A stretch of 64,000 nt of DNA from positions 90,419,213 to 90,483,212 of the forward strand of contig OZ023274.1 of the NCBI GenBank assembly GCA_964007475.1, read 5' to 3'. Positions within the stretch are counted from its first letter, which is position 1. Each line of letters starts with the position of its first letter. The DNA is from Hybos culiciformis (lineage: Eukaryota; Arthropoda; Insecta; Diptera; Hybotidae). The position numbers and the translations under genes are program-made. The notes under the pieces are model-generated. The model saw nothing but the letters and a program-made list of their open reading frames with translations. It had not been told where the DNA came from and did not search any database. This document shows positions 35,401 through 49,243 of this stretch, piece after piece.

Positions 35401-37487
35401 GAAAAATTAAGCACATTATTGCAATTGACACCATCATTAGCAAAAGTTCTCCTACAAGAGCATCAATGGAATGTTCAAGTGATTACAGAAAAATATCGTG
35501 AGAATTCAATTAATTTATTAGTAAATGCTCGAATTAAACCTGCTTCAGCTTCTCAACTGGCTCAACAGCAGCAACAACCATCAACATCATTGGCTGTTGG
35601 GCTGCCAGTTCCAACATTGATTGCATCTACATCTTTAATAAATAAACAATTATCTTCGGCATTTAATAATTTACGTAATAGCAATGCTATGCTATGTTCC
35701 GTTTGTGCTAACAATCAAATGCTAGAACGATTTTATAGCTTGGCGTGCGCTCATTCATTTTGTAAGGACTGTTGGACTATGCATTTTGAAACACAAATTT
35801 ATCAAGGAATTTCAACGCAAATCGGTTGTATGGCACCCCAGTGCAATTTACGGGTTCCAGAAGAATTGGTGCTCAATTTAGTTCAGCGACCTATAATGCG
35901 TGATAAATATCAGCAATTTGCTTTTCAAGATTTCGTTAAATCACACCCAGAATTGCGATATTGTCCTGGACCAAATTGCACAATTATTGTTCGAAGTTCA
36001 GATTTAACACCAAAAAAGACTAAGTGCAAATTATGCAATACGAAATTTTGTTTTCATTGCAGTGGAGACTATCATGCTCCAACAGATTGTCAAGTTATAA
36101 AAAAATGGTTAACTAAATGTGCTGATGATTCAGAAACTGCTAATTATATAAGTGCCAATACAAAAGGTATTTATTTCTTTTATTTTTCTCGAAAAGATAA
36201 ATCAGCAAAAAGTATACTTTTTACAACTCAACAACATTTTCTAGCTAAGTCTCTAATAAAATAGAATATGGGTTTTAAAATTATGTGAAATTTTTGATCC
36301 GTCATGCAGTATCGAAAGAATACCTGCCTTAACGATTAATTTTCTATCTTAATGTAATTTTGCATATCTCATATAAATACCCATATAGATACTCAAGAGT
36401 AACTTAGGATTCTTTATTTTACTTTGTAGATAATTTTAAGGTTTAATTTTCAATTAATTCCTACCTAAAAATTGTTAAAGTTTTTTTTAAATTATTTTAA
36501 AATCAATTTGTACTTTTATTTTAAGACTGTCCCAAATGTCATATTTGCATTGAGAAAAATGGTGGCTGTAATCATATGCAATGTTATAATTGTAAGTATG
36601 ATTTTTGCTGGATGTGTTTGGGTGATTGGAAATCACATGGCTCAGAATATTATGAGTGCTCAAGGTACAAAGATAATCCAAATATAGCGAAAGAATCAGT
36701 TCATGCACAAGCTAGAGAAGCATTAAAAAAATATTTGCATTATTATGAACGTTGGGAGAATCATTCAAAATCATTAATTTTTGAAGAACAAACTTTAGAC
36801 AGATTAAAACAACGTGTCAATGAAAAAGTAATGAAAGGTTGGGGTACTTGGATTGATTGGCAATATTTATTTAATGCTGCTACACTTTTAGCTAAGTGTC
36901 GTTACACTTTGCAATATACTTATCCTTATGCATATTTTATGGAACCAGGTAGCCGCAAAGATTTATTCGAATATCAACAAGTAAGTTTACAAGAAAAATT
37001 TATAGTCAATTAATTTTTTTTATCCATTTTTGTGAACATTAGAGAATTTTTAAATAATGTCAATCTTATTTAAAAAAAGAAAAAAATTGAATTCTGTAGG
37101 TAATAATAAATATAATATGAAACCCAAAAAGGCAAAAAAGTAACATTTAAATAAATAAATTATACTCAAATATGAGAGAGACTAACTACCATATGAATTG
37201 GGTTGAACTTATTTTCCTCCATTATTCATAGAAATATTCGTTAATTTTATTTTTAAATATATATATTAAACTGTTTTTAAATTGATAACTTAATTTTTTT
37301 TTAGGCCCAATTGGAGGCGGAGATCGAAAACTTATCATGGAAAATTGAGAGAGCTGAAACCACAGATTTAGGTGATCTAGAAAATCAAATGGATATCGCT
37401 GAGAAACGTAGAACTACTTTACTGAAAGATTTTTTTCCAACCACATCGGTTGCAACGAATTCAGCGTCTACTTCCGAAATATTATAA
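32407..37487 (+). CDS. ari-1: E3 ubiquitin-protein ligase ariadne-1
   Basis: Four coding exons: 32407-32464 ([19 protein letters not shown]), 35288-36166, 36526-36980 and 37305-37487. All junctions keep frame, giving 524 residues. Order: acidic N terminus; UBA-like region (about 40-95, [15 protein letters not shown] ... [10 protein letters not shown]); RING1 from C156 ([27 protein letters not shown]); IBR (about 245-275, [11 protein letters not shown] ... [12 protein letters not shown]); RING2 from C314 ([28 protein letters not shown]), with the expected catalytic cysteine C327 in GGCNHM. The C-terminal Ariadne helical domain holds the enzyme inactive until it binds neddylated cullin-RING ligases. 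RBR ligases pass ubiquitin through a thioester on that cysteine. Reading past the donors at 36167 and 36981 gives short nonsense tails, so both introns are required. The first intron is 2.8 kb. Confidence 0.97.
32465..35287. other. ari-1 intron 1
   Basis: Long AT-rich intron (donor GTAAAA, acceptor TTTTTAG). It contains a 22-base tandem duplication of CGATATTTTGTGAATACCTAG at about 33137-33181. No other gene is seen. The Phe-rich frame at 34123-34365 is an AT artefact. Confidence 0.6.
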
Positions 37488-39280
37488 TATTTTAAATTAA
37501 AAATATACCAAAATATAGTAATCTTAGATGGTATATTACAGTCGAGAACCTTTATTCCATTCTAGCAATTTTTTTTTGTAAAATCACTTTTTATTATTTA
37601 TTTGAAGTCAGTCAAACATTGTAAGCCGTCCTTGTTTTATTTTTATGGTGTAGACTAATTTTCGGTGGCTAAAAGAAAAATCTAGGTAATACATTGTCTT
37701 TATTAAGATTCTATTGAAGCAATTTTTAATAGTTGTTATGAATGAAAATTAGATTATTTTATTTTGAAATTTTAATTATTTAAATATAACTGAGCTTGAA
37801 ATTTTCCCAGAACAAACCAATAATTACTCTTTATTTGCTTAATATGAAAGAAAAAATAATACTTTTTTTTCAAGAGAGGAAAATAATCAATTAATAGATA
37901 TACAAAAAACTAAAAGTTAAAATCATAATCGGCTGAGTATATTTTGACAAAATCAAAAAGCAAAGATTGGTCAATTAGAAAAAAATATGCCCAACAGAAT
38001 TTTTTTGAAATTTTGAGGCAAGTTTGTATAGAGTCAGTATAGAGTAAAAGAAATTCAGTCGGCGATATAACTATTAAAATTAAGACGATTTGTTTCAATA
38101 TTGTCAATATTGGATCTTTTTGTTTGTTTCTTTATAAAATTTCTTTTTTAAATTTTTTAGCTTTTATAATTTTGTGATTGGATTACATTAGAAGGTTCTC
38201 TTAATATTTCAGAATTTGTGTATTTGAAAATTTATTTAAAAAAAATTGAAATTATTCTTAGATGTTAATTAAAAAAAATGATCTGATAATTTACATTTAT
38301 ATTTATTTGCTAATAACGAATAAAACTATATAATATTATTATCAATAAGGTTTACAATTATAAAATAAACGAAATTTCAATAACTGTAGTGCTATCAAAA
38401 AATAAAATCTAAGCATAATTATAAAATTTATAGGTATTTTATTTCATTTATTTTGTTTTTAATTTTTTTAGTCCTCATAATTATTACGACCGTCAACAAA
38501 TATTAAAAAAGTTTAAAAGAAGAATGGCATACATTAACCCACATATTACATATTACATATTGCATATTAAAGTAAATGTTACTTTAATATGTCATTAGAT
38601 TAATTTAGTTCTAGAAATTTGATTCACTTTTTTAAATTAAGTGAATTTTTTATTTTTTCGAAAATAAAATGAATACAAAATAAAAAGCAATTATAAAAAT
38701 AATTGTTAAAATTTCTGTTTTAAAATTAATTTATTTTGTTTAATTCAGTACTTTTTATTAAATTTAAAATTAACTTAAACTTTAATAGTAATTACATATA
38801 TTTACATTATTATATAATTTAATAATTAATCTAATGCCCGTTACATATTGCTAATTAGGCTAATACCTGGCATGTAACAAATTAGTATAATTATGTATTT
38901 ATTATACAAAATCAAGATTTTTATAAACAAATCCAAGAAATCTTTATTTTTCTTTTATTTTGCGTCACTTTACTTTACTGTTCATTACATACATTTTTAA
39001 TACACTTCCATATTATTAAATTATATAATATAGTATCATTAAGTGAGGACTTCATGAGGATTTTATCTTAATTCATTTTATTTTACCCTACTATATTTTT
39101 ACCTTTAATTCTATATAACCAAGATTCAATACATGTTAGAGTTTTTTATATGAAAAATTAAAAAAAAAACCCCCAATCTATATATTTAGGAACTTAAAAT
39201 AAATACATAATTACATTTTTATTGTTGGCGTTTTCAACTTGTTTATTAAGAGGCCTAAAAATAATAAAAATAGTTTTGTT
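37488..39280. other. intergenic DNA between ari-1 and the C2H2 gene
   Basis: AT-rich, holding the ari-1 3' UTR. A perfect short hairpin, CATATTAAAGTA and its complement, occurs near 38568-38598. No gene is recognised. Confidence 0.5.
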
Positions 39281-39785
39281 GGGTTGGGGTGTAAACTCCG
39301 GAAGCCAAAATACCGAGTACAAAATCCCGGAAGATAAAATCCTGGAAGCCAAAATCCCGGAGGTTAAAATCCTGAAATGACAAAACCCTGGAAACCAAAA
39401 TTCCGGAAGGACAGATGCCCGGAAACCAAAAAACCGCAGGGACAAAATTCCGGAAATTTTAATTTGGAAGAAAATAAATCAACTGCGGGGCTTCAGGGAT
39501 TAAAACCTCCTTTTTGGCGAGCCAAAGTCTTTTCGTGTGTCCCTGGGGGCTTCAGGGATTAAAACCCTATTTTCATCGCAACATAGTCCATTGCTACGAG
39601 AGCTGAAGTGTTCCTGCGGGGCATTAGAGATTAAAACCTCCGGGATTACGTCTTTTCGGGATTTCAGGTTCCGGGATTTAGTGTTTTCGGGATTTTGACT
39701 TCCGTGATTTCGTCTTTCCAGGATTTTGTAAACGGGGGAAAAAAAATTCCGGGATTTTGTACCTCCGGGCATTAGATCGGCTCCC
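39281..39785. mobile_element. foldback element, TCCCGGAAGCCAAAAT family
   Basis: About 505 bp. The left third has many forward copies of a CCGGAAGCCAAAATCCCGGA-type unit; the right third has its complement (TTCCGGGATTTTG) repeatedly, so the ends can pair. The middle holds three imperfect direct repeats of GCGGGGCTTCAGGGATTAAA at about 39485, 39543 and 39615. It begins GGGTTGGGG and ends with the complement of GGGAGCCGATC, and is flanked by a perfect 9-bp target duplication, AGTTTTGTT (39272-39280 and 39786-39794). No coding capacity. Confidence 0.88.
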
Positions 39786-39953
39786 AGTTTTGTTAGCATT
39801 TAAAGTTAATTTAAGTAGGATTCAATAAGTTGCAAATTAAAGAAAATCCCTCCAACTTACATACCATTGTCGAATTATTGACAATTATTATCAATTAAAT
39901 GAACTAACGCAGTTTGCGTACCACTTCCGATTCTAAAACCAAATCAGAATTTA

Positions 39954-42029
<2,076 letters not shown>

Positions 42030-42293
42030 TTTATCCCAATTAATTTTAGATTTTATTCATAAATAGAAATTACTCAAAGAATTTTCAATTAATTTTAAAA
42101 TCGTATTATCTTCTTCTAGCATTCATTTAATTTTTAATATAAACTTTAAACAATTCTTTGACATTTCAAAACATTACACAGTGACACAGTCCTCTACGTA
42201 GTAAAGGGGTAAACTTAGAAGAAGACAAGAATACAAGATACAAGAATGCAATCGCAGTGCTTCAAAAGATTGCATATATGCATGTTACTTATT

Positions 42294-42600
42294 AAGGTGA
42301 AAACACAATTGGGGCGACAACGACGGCGACAGCGATAGCGACTGTCAAAAACCATATATTTGTATGAGAATGAAACAATTGAGGAGATTTTTTTAAGGTG
42401 AAAACACAATTGGGGCGACGACGACGGCGACAGCGATTTTTCATATAAAAAAATCGCCTCAATTGTTTCATTCTCATACAAATATATGGTTTTTGACAGT
42501 CGCTATCGCTGTCGCCGTCGTTGTCGCCCCAATTGTGTTTTCACCTTTATATGAAAAATCGCTGTCGCCGTCGTCGTCGCCCCAATTGTGTTTTCACCTT
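42294..42600. mobile_element. nested palindrome element (AAGGTGAAAACACAATTGGGG ends)
   Basis: Four blocks A-C-A'-C'. A is 42294-42393. C (42394 to about 42446) repeats the first 50 bases of A with small changes. A' (to about 42546) is the complement of A, and C' (to 42600) is the complement of C. Both outer and inner ends start AAGGTGAAAACACAATTGG, and each block contains GGCGACAGCGA motifs. It is non-coding; the frames within it are palindrome translations. TTAA-like bases flank it (TTAAGG on the left, CCTTTAA on the right), but a target duplication is not certain. It sits upstream of the C2H2 gene and FAM136A in their shared spacer. Confidence 0.85.
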
Positions 42601-42659
42601 TAAACGTCTGCACTTAAAGTTAAAAGTTAGTTCTAATAACATCTTTTCACCTAATACCT

Positions 42660-42905
42660 TATCTGCACTTGGACCTTAAAACTGACCTTTGAACAGAACT
42701 GACCTATAAAACTGACCTGTGAACAGGCCTTTCTCAAAAAAAAAAGGAAAAAAAATAACTAACCTTTGCGTTAAAGGCCAGTTTGCAGACAAAAAGTTAG
42801 TTTGCAGACAAAAAAGGTCAGGAGGTTGGTCAGTGGGATTTGTGACCAAAAAACCGCAGCCAGTTGCGTTGATGACACCAAGAAAATTAGAAACCACATG
42901 ACGAC
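42660..42905. mobile_element. possible foldback relative with AAACTGACCT motif and the shared GC-rich core
   Basis: Three to four AAACTGACCTNTGAACAG-type units occur at 42670-42730. Their partial complement, GGCCAGTTTGCAGAC / GTTAGTTTGCAGAC, is at 42776-42810. At 42824-42844 comes a 21-base stretch, beginning GGTTGGTCAGTGGGATTTGT, identical in reverse complement to the core of the element at 40264-40840 apart from its edges and near-identical to that at 45462-45987. Ends and target duplication are not clear. Confidence 0.5.
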
Positions 42906-43143
42906 AATATTAATCCATTACCACATTACCACACTCATGCAGATTGCAGAATACAAATGTCAGCAAATCAGATGTTAGCAGAGCAAATGACAATTAATTG
43001 ACAGGTTAGGAAGAAAATAAAATTTAAATTTTAACTTTTGGTTGGAGTAAAATTGAATCGGCGAAAATTTTAAAGAAATTTTGAGATTTCACATAAAATT
43101 TTAACATTTTTATTTAATTTTAGAAATTTATTAAAAAGACAAA

Positions 43144-46100
43144 ATGATTGAACAACAAAGACAGAGAGTTGAACAAGAAATGACCAAAATGGTTGATGAC
43201 ATTGATAAAGAATATTTACGAAAAATGCAGGTTAGTTCAGTAGTTGCACAATTTGTCAATAGGCAAGTAAGTAAGGTTGCTAACTAACTAAGTACGTATA
43301 TAACATGGAGACGATTATGTTTATATACCTATCATCTTTCAAGTTCTAGTCCTCCTTACCCATAAAAGTATTCAATGTAATCTGATTGTATCTCTATAGG
43401 TACCTACCTATTATTTCTAATTTGATGGCAAAAATCAACCAAATCAAGGATTTCGCTTAAAATTGAATATAACATAGAGTTATACATTTTTTAATTATTT
43501 TCTTAAATTGGTATTTTATGATTAAGACAACTTAATTGGTTATCCATTAGACAAACTTATTGCAGAAATATTCTATATTTCTATTATACAATAACATGCC
43601 TTAACACGCTTAACTAAAAAAAATTAAACATACTAGACATCAACTAAATGGGATTTCGAAAATTTGTATAATTATATTTACATATTTATTTATTTTTTTA
43701 TTTTTTAGGCGGATATGCATTATTGTGCTGCAAAGTGTTGTGAAGAACAATCGTCTAGTTTAAATTCAGTTCAGCGTTGTGTTGAAAGATGTTCGATACC
43801 AGTGCAAAACGCTCAAAGCTTTGTACAAAATGAGTTAGGTACGTTAAGCACAGTTTTTAGTTCTAGTTGAAAAAAATCAAGTTTATCTAAGTTAGAATTT
43901 ATATTATAAAAAAGTATCAAGAAAGTAATATTTCATAATAACTTATTTGTTTTTTTTACTTATTTATTTATTTCAAATTTATTACAAAAATCCATTACAA
44001 ACTTATATTTAATTCTATTTATAATTAAAAGTGTGTATAATTTTCTATTAATATATAGGTATATTAATATATATAAATGTAATGTGAATATAAAAACACT
44101 GTTTGATATGATACATAAACTTAGAATATATAGTTATAATTATTTATTTATCGGAACATATTTCGTTACATTCCTGAAGTTAATAATAACTTAAGAAAAT
44201 ACTGTTTTCAGAATGTTCTACGCTATCTCATTTATAAGTAAACCGATTTTAATAAAGAAAACGAGTTTTTGTAGCTAAAAGATGTCTCGAAAAAGTCAGT
44301 CGTGTACTTTTTTCAAATTTGTTCTTAAAAAGTCTAAAGTCTGCGTCTAAAAATAAGGTTGCGCCAAACATTCTTCTGAGGTACGGGAACACAAAAAATT
44401 TAAAAATGGAAAAAGTTACCTAAAAGTATTTATCACTAAGCGATATTTTTTCTTTATTTTATAAGAATTTAAAAAAAATATTTTTTTCATTGTGCTTTAT
44501 ATTTTTAATTTTTTATATTGTACTTTTTTTTTTTTCAAAAATGAAACATTTTTCAAATGTCTCAAACGTCTCAAATCATTACAAAAAAAATTGACAACTA
44601 TGTTCGTCACACTTAAAATTTTTGGTTTCGTCGGAGGTATAAACGTAGTAGATTTCAGTCTGTTAATAAAAAAAAGTATGATCCGAACTTATATCTAACT
44701 ATTTTTTTTTCAACATAACACATATGCAATATTGAATGAAATAACTTTACATAGAAAAGTTTAAAAATATAGTTTTCCAAACACCAAATTATTTATTTAG
44801 CAAACTCCAAATCGTTTTGAAATTGTAAAAAAAAAATATTTATGAAATCTAAAATTATTGTTATTAAATTCCTTAGTTTTCCCAAAAAAAAAACTTGTCA
44901 CTGTTGAACTTAAAGTTTCTGACAAACTCTCAGTTTTAACAATTAACTTTATTAAATGAAAATAATTTATTAAATTAAATTAAATAAATTTAGAAAAAAT
45001 ATCGAACTCACAACTTCACAACGAAATGAATGTATATAATTACATTTTGACAATTTTTGAGTTAAGGACTAAATTCTATTTTTTTTAACTCATTAAAACA
45101 CCATTATTGAGATATTTACTGTCTAGCAACAGCAAGAATATATTCATTTAGTATGTTTACAAAAAATATTAGCACAAGTTCATTTATTTTGAATTTTTTT
45201 TACGATAGATAAGAGGAAATGATTTATATTTTGAAATAATCTAAATCTTATCATGTAACTTTTTAACCAATCGGAATAACGCATTTGCTAAAAATTTTTA
45301 TTTCCAAATTACTCTATACCTGGCATTGATTCTATTTTTTAATATAATTATGTTACAACCAACTTTTCAGCATGTAAAACTATAGAAATTAGAATCTGAA
45401 AAATCTATTACATAACGAATTTTAAATAAGTTTTTAGAAACATAAATTATGTTGCGTAGGTGGCACTCCGAAATAATTTATACGGACATAATTTATACGA
45501 GAAAAACGACATTGTTCATACGATAAATAATGTCGTTTGAAAGCGGCGGGAGGGCTGGCGCCGCAAATCCCACTGACCAACCGCCCTCCCGCCCGCCGCC
45601 CTGCTGCCCCCCTTCCCCTTTTGCTTAGAACACAATATTCGCAGTTATGTCAGTTCACCTACATTTTGTACGGCCAACATTCGTTTTTACTCACATACGA
45701 TAAATAGTGTCGTTTTAAAAATGACATTATTCATACGATCAAAAAACGACTTTATTCAAGTAGAAATAATGTCGTTTAGAAGCGACATTATTTATACGAA
45801 AAAAAACGACTTTATTCATATGGATAAATAATGTCGTTTTAAAAGCAACATTATTTATACGAAAAAAAAACGACTTTATTCATTTATAAATTATGACGTG
45901 CCTGAAAGCGACATAATTCATTTGTGTGGTAGGAATAATGTCGTTTTTTCGTATAAATTATGTCCGTATAAATTATTTCGGGACCCCGTTGCGTAGGTAT
46001 CCTTTCTTATAAATTAAAAATTAAAAGAACAGAACAATATACTCTTGGAATAAAAAAAGAAATCATAAGAAAAACTCTTACAAACACTAATACAGACCGG

Positions 46101-46447
46101 AAATAAATTATGATAACATTTTTTATTCAATAATTTCATTTATTTTTATTTTTTCAAGAACAATATCAACAAAGATTACAAAGATGTGTAATGGTAAGAA
46201 AAATAAAAAAAATTGTATCAATAAGTTAAATTATTTTTTATATTGATTTTAGCAATGCAATGATGATGTTAAAATTAAAATGCCTCCAAATCCCAACGAA
46301 GATGAAATATCAAGATACACAGATCAGTTTGAACGTTGTGCTGTAAAATGTGTTGATAAAAATGTAGGTCAAATCCCACAACTAATGAAAACAATTAAAT
46401 CAGTTCTGTCGAAAGGACCTAAAAATTTACCAAATAACATTCAGTAA
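43144..46447 (+). CDS. FAM136A: FAM136A-like mitochondrial intermembrane-space protein
   Basis: Four exons: 43144-43230 (MIEQQRQRVEQEMTKMVDDIDKEYLRKMQ), 43709-43838, a 35-base exon at 46159-46193, and 46253-46447. Frame is kept throughout, giving 148 residues (human about 138). The family signature is a set of C-x3-C pairs: CAAKCC, CVERC, CVMQC and CAVKC, typical of proteins imported and oxidised by Mia40/CHCHD4 in the intermembrane space. The spacing and sequence (KMPPNPNEDEISRYTDQFERCAVKCVDKN) are characteristic of FAM136A. Biochemical function is still poorly defined; in humans it has been linked to inner-ear disease. The third exon is short but required to restore C-x3-C. Intron 2 (43839-46158) hosts a foldback element. 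Divergent from the C2H2 gene. Confidence 0.95.
43839..46158. other. FAM136A intron 2
   Basis: 2.3-kb AT-rich intron (donor GTACGT, acceptor TTTTTCAAG). Apart from the foldback element at 45462-45987 it contains a slightly less AT-rich stretch at 44330-44660 with no recognisable content. Confidence 0.6.
45462..45987. mobile_element. foldback element, AACGACATTATTYATACGA family
   Basis: 526 bp in FAM136A intron 2. Both ends read CCGAAATAATTTATACGGAC inward, followed by many copies, in both directions, of an AACGACATTATTYATACGA unit. It begins GGCACTCCG and ends with the complement of GGGGTCCCG. It is flanked by GTTGCGTAGGT on both sides (45451-45461 and 45988-45998); 9-11 bases of this are the target duplication, depending on where the end is drawn. 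The core at 45549-45619 contains GCAAATCCCACTGACCAACC, then a CCCGCCCGCCGCC run and CTGCTGCCCC, as in the element at 40264-40840 although the arm motifs are unrelated. Confidence 0.9.
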
Positions 46448-46982
46448 TATTCTTATGATACTTATCAAGTGTGTTTGCATAAGTGTTAAATAAAAGTTAA
46501 ATAAAAATAAAAATATTAAAATAATGAATTTAAAATATTTAAAGTTAATATGCTAATGAAGTATTTATTGCTAGAAGTGTTCTTTAAAACCATTAAATAT
46601 TATAAACAATTGAACAATATTAGTATGGCGACGTTTTTAGCTAAAACCAGACCAAAAAATCCGAAATCGCTACTAAAACACTTTTCAGCACTGAGCTCAA
46701 GGTATCTTGGTTCAACGCAAGTATTTCACAATGTTTTAGATATTGTATTTTGATCGTTACTTCGTATTCAGATATAAGGAAGCTAAACAGGTTTACAGTA
46801 AATTCAAAATAAAAATAAAACAAAATATATAATATTATGTACATAGGATTTGTATATATTAATAAAATATCTATAATTTACTATATCTAAATATTAAAAA
46901 TGCAAAACGTCTTTTATAACCTTAATAATAATTAATTACTTAAATAATATTTTTTAAAACTAAATAAATATATTCCAAGTAG

Positions 46983-49243
46983 TCATTCCTTGCAAGGATT
47001 CTAAAATAAAAAAAATTGAATTATCGAAAGAACTATGATTTTATTTTTATCATTTACCTGGCGTACTCCGCCAACACTCCAAAATGTAACTGGACATTGG
47101 ATTCTTTTTCCAGAATTTTTTTGGAAAACTGAGCACGAGTCAAAAGGTGGACAATACAAGTGAAGTGAAACTGCTCCGTCAGTATGAGACAAATTTTCTA
47201 CTCTGTGTAGCCCCAAATTGTCTAAAAATAAATTTTGAAAAAAAAATGCATTTAGATAAATTTCCATTTTTAGTTCAATTAATAGTGAAAATTTTATTGA
47301 AACACGGAAAATTTTCAAACTTATTTATCAATAATAGACTTACCATTTATGTAACAAACTTCATTTAAACCCATACTACTTCTGGATTTTTCTTTTAATT
47401 GATTGGCATCTAATCCTTCATCTTCATAACTATTTCCAATGTCAGCTGTAGGAATAATCATGTCATTTTGGGATTCTGGAAATTCGTAGCGAATTTCACT
47501 CAATTCACCTAAAAATGTTGAAAAATTGTTTAAACTAATAGTAATAAAAAATATTATGATCCGTACGTACATAAATTTTAGAATAAAAGTAATAAATGTG
47601 AAGTACATAATATATTTGAAATCAATGCTTCTTATTGCAATTAATGAGATGAGTTTTAAAACGGAAATAAGTATAATTAAACAAACCTTGTAACATTTTC
47701 ATAAAACAATGTGAGTCTGCATGATCATGTATAGCTGAACCATGTCCTTCTCCCCAACAAAGTATCATTAAATTAAATTTTCCGTTTCCAGCATCTACTA
47801 AATTTCTTGTGTACCTTAAAGAAAAAAATTTTTTTTTAATATTTTCAATTCACTCAAAAACAAACGAGAGTTTACATTATCATATATAACTTTGGATCTC
47901 AGAATTCTAATATCTTTTGTATTCAATAGTTTGAAGATAATTTTTTTTAGATCAATTTATTGCCATAATTCTTGAGCGGGATAATATTTTTTTGATAATA
48001 AATCAATAAAAATTTTTATTCTGAATTGACCCCAGTTTCTTGAGAGTTTTAAAAAATAGATTGAAATGGAAATGTCAAAATTATTATCAATTGATAATGA
48101 TTTTTTTTTATTATTATCAATCAAGTATTTAATCCCATACTTAAATAAATTAAATAATTTTATTATGTTGTCATGTTTCCTCTGAACCACTATAGACTAA
48201 TTTAGTGGCTTATAAATCCTATTAGGATTTATGTGATAATAAATAATTTCTTGCGCCATTAAAATATTGCCTATTTGAAGAAATAATTTAAGTCTCCATT
48301 GCAGATTAAAATCAATATGATCCGATTATTATCAATTCAAATATTTTTTTAATCATAATCATATTTCAAGATACAAAAAAATAAATCAAATTTATTCTGT
48401 CGCATATCAGCAATTAAAAATGATAAATTTTTTCTACACATTCTTATCAGTTTTTATTTTTTTATTTTCTAGGATTTAAATTTTAATTTCTGTATGAAAT
48501 AATCCTTGCAAGTTGCATTTAAATTTCAAGTATAATTAATTTAATCAATTTTAACATTTTTTTTACAAATTAATTAGAGAATGATAAAATGTTATACAAT
48601 TCCTAATTTTTTCTCAAGTTATAGCACTGAATTGGACCACAATTGTCAACACCTAAGTAATCGTTATAAAACTATATTATGCTCTATGTATATGTAGTAT
48701 AGTAGGTTAGGAGGATCATGGATTCAAAATTAGTAATTTATACGCAAATATAATTTAATATATAATTTTTTTGAATAAAAATGAACTGAAAATAGGTTTC
48801 GATAATAAAAATTAACCACATAAATATTCTCAGACGTGGAAAACAAAATATTTATTCCAAAAACACTTAATTAGGTTCTTGACTTGGAATGTATATTATC
48901 AAAGAAGGGAAATCCCCAATACTTATATTTTATACACGAGAAAAAGTATTTTTGAATATTGTCGGAAGTTGTCTAGTCATCTATAAACTTACTTATAACG
49001 ATCCCATTTAGCAAATTTTTGCCATTCTTTTGGATTTGACTTATATGACAACATTATGTGATTAACCATTTCTATATTGACAAAATCCTTGTCGAATTCC
49101 GTATGCAATGCTTGAATTAAATTGTTTAAACTTTCAATTTGTGGTCCTAGTTTTAACGGTTTTTCAATTCCACGAAAATATTGTGTTGCTTCTCGCAAAT
49201 ATTTTTCTTGATCTACTGGTCCATCAACTTTTGATAACGACAT
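46983..49243 (-). CDS. CDO1: cysteine dioxygenase (CDO1)
   Basis: Five exons: 49243-48993, 47814-47687, 47508-47344, 47221-47058 and 47000-46983, giving 241 residues. The enzyme is a cupin that uses Fe(II) and O2 to oxidise cysteine to cysteine sulfinate, the entry to taurine and sulfate formation. Iron ligands are visible: H113 and H115 in [10 protein letters not shown]187 in LGLHRVEN. C120 stands where mammalian Cys93 forms the Cys-Tyr crosslink, and S200, H202, Y204 in VSLHLY match the conserved Ser-His-Tyr triad. It is about 40 residues longer than mammalian CDO1, from a longer N terminus and an insert around 140-175. The last coding exon has only 18 bases (NPCKE, then stop), behind a 57-base intron with a good polypyrimidine tract; reading through instead would add a low-complexity tail. 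A further acceptor 22 bases before the ATG suggests a 5' UTR intron. Confidence 0.94.
47815..48992. other. CDO1 intron 1
   Basis: AT-rich intron of 1.2 kb with a phase-2 donor (GTAAGT). No other gene is recognised; the frame at 47957-48190 lies within it and has no domain. Confidence 0.6.

Noticed and set aside
36167..36264. Continuation of ari-1 frame past residue 312
   Set aside because: The sequence becomes [14 protein letters not shown] noise right after a donor site, and RING2 resumes in phase at 36526.
46550..46844. Overlapping plus and minus frames of 67 residues downstream of FAM136A
   Set aside because: They mirror each other, show no domain, and lie in the convergent 3' spacer of FAM136A and CDO1.
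47001..47057. Read-through of CDO1 after GGVRQ into a 19-residue tail
   Set aside because: There is a good donor (CAG/GTAAAT) and a strong acceptor (TTTTTTTTATTTTAG) around this 57-base segment, and the tail is low-complexity.
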